Shown here piece by piece: positions 33,993-34,521 of a DNA stretch of 34,521 nt. Within the stretch, counting starts at the first letter, position 1, and each line of letters opens with the position of its first letter. The notes beneath the pieces are model-generated. The model was not told the origin of the DNA. It made no database searches and was given only the letters and a program-made list of their open reading frames with translations. A program made the position numbers and the translations under genes. This DNA is from Deinococcales bacterium (GTDB lineage Bacteria; Deinococcota; Deinococci; Deinococcales; JAAFIG01), in the NCBI GenBank assembly GCA_025352125.1, contig JANXTZ010000045.1, forward strand, positions 64,783 to 99,303, written 5' to 3'.

Positions 33993-34496
33993 TTATTTTG
34001 AGTCGTTATCGTCCAGTAAACCAGGAAAAACCTCGACCTCAATGAGGTTTGTTAAGACTCTGACGTAAGGTGCTTGCACTGGCACAAGGTAATCTTTGTC
34101 CCCTCGAGTAATGACCAGTAAATCCTGAATTCCAGTGTCCATCACGTCTTTTACAACACCAACCTCGAGTTTATTTTGGTCTATAACTTTACAGCCGACC
34201 AAATCATGGTAATAAAAAGCATCTTCCTCGAGTGGCAATTCGTCTTTGTGGGCATAAACCTCGAGTCCGATCAGTTTGGTTGCCAGTTCCAAACTCGAGA
34301 TGCCAACCAGTTGCAATATGGGTGTGGTGTCGTGCAGCTCGAGTTTTTTGACGACAAACCAACCTCTTGTTGCCACGTATACGCGGGTCAGTTTGAGAAT
34401 TTGTTCTGGGTCGTCAACGGCTCGGATTTTGAACGCGCCTTTGAGGGCGTGGGTTTGTCCGATCAAGCCGATCTTGATAAGGTCTTCTGGAATCAT
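33993..34496 (-). CDS. rimM: 16S rRNA processing protein RimM
   Basis: A 167-residue ribosome maturation factor that binds S19 and the 30S head. The N-terminal domain begins LIKIGLIGQTHALKGAFKI, the standard RimM opening. The PRC-barrel domain follows from about residue 85 (DAFYYHDLVGCKV, LEVGVVKDVMDTGIQDLLVI, YLVPVQAPYVRVL). I chose the ATG at 34496 by family alignment; an upstream TTG at 34520 lies at the window edge. Ribosome-site evidence is weak, as expected for an internal operon gene. The usual trmD does not follow; the Ig-like lipoprotein gene does. Confidence 0.95.
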   Translation of the reverse strand: MIPEDLIKIGLIGQTHALKGAFKIRAVDDPEQILKLTRVYVATRGWFVVKKLELHDTTPILQLVGISSLELATKLIGLEVYAHKDELPLEEDAFYYHDLVGCKVIDQNKLEVGVVKDVMDTGIQDLLVITRGDKDYLVPVQAPYVRVLTNLIEVEVFPGLLDDNDSK

Positions 34497-34521
34497 GGTT
34501 GCTCGCGTTCTGAAATGCAAA

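Larger units (their letters stand above)
55..34343. repeat. Highly iterated palindrome CTCGAG (about 240 copies)
   Basis: The hexamer CTCGAG appears about 240 times by manual count, from 55-60 to 34338-34343, about 28 times the uniform expectation of 8. Inside genes it is most often in the Leu-Glu phase, but it also occurs as TCG-AG (Ser-Ser/Arg) and CGA (Arg), and it is common between genes. Its four flanking-base choices look mixed, so the conserved unit seems to be just the 6-mer. Spacing is irregular, typically 50-400 bp, with no tandem array. It is absent only between 32029 and 34102. The pattern resembles HIP1 of cyanobacteria; function is unknown. Confidence 0.95.

Noticed and set aside
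55..34343. CTCGAG copies as cloning linkers or a CRISPR-like array
   Set aside because: They lie in frame inside intact conserved genes, with irregular spacing and no repeat-spacer structure.

Overview
The window looks like chromosomal DNA of a free-living bacterium of roughly even base composition. Several things point to a Deinococcus-like organism (Deinococcota). The cysteinyl-tRNA synthetase reads like the Deinococcus form. At least three genes have a promoter so close to the start codon that the mRNA would begin at or near the ATG (leaderless, a habit known from Deinococcus). The assignment is an inference. No rRNA, tRNA, CRISPR array, phage or transposase gene was seen.

Layout. 1-4.3 kb: M20 dipeptidase, metallophosphoesterase, GH13 amylase-type enzyme and a DUF697 membrane protein. 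4.5-9.8 kb (minus strand): class III aminotransferase, GNAT acetyltransferase, YtcJ-like amidohydrolase and succinate-semialdehyde-type dehydrogenase, which together look like omega-amino acid (GABA-type) breakdown. 10.0-11.6 kb: cysS, preceded by an apparently leaderless 16-codon leader peptide with tandem Cys codons and an intrinsic terminator, i.e. a cysteine attenuator. 11.7-13.5 kb: an ABC exporter with its own 26-codon leader ORF and mutually exclusive hairpins. 13.6-19.4 kb: M23 lipoprotein, APC-superfamily permease, reductase of the DHFR/RibD fold, a 98-residue unknown protein, serine beta-lactamase-like hydrolase and a second RibD-C reductase. 19.4-27.3 kb (minus strand): an NMT1/THI5-type ABC importer, then a membrane protein, a creatininase-family amidohydrolase, two cytosine-deaminase-like enzymes and an FAD-linked oxidase in overlapping reading frames. 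This is a candidate uptake-and-breakdown pathway for an unidentified nitrogen heterocycle. 27.5-34.5 kb: family-10 glycosyl-hydrolase-like protein, ferredoxin-NADP reductase, AAC(3)-family acetyltransferase, Uma2-fold protein, a large Ig-like lipoprotein and rimM.

The strongest global signal is the palindrome CTCGAG. By hand I count about 240 copies, one per 145 bp, against about 8 expected for a random 6-mer. It occurs in all reading phases, on genes of both strands and in intergenic DNA, including terminator stems. It behaves like the HIP1 palindrome of cyanobacteria. Its only long gap (about 2.07 kb, 32,029-34,102) coincides with the Ig-like lipoprotein gene, which is also visibly richer in A+T, suggesting that gene is a newcomer.
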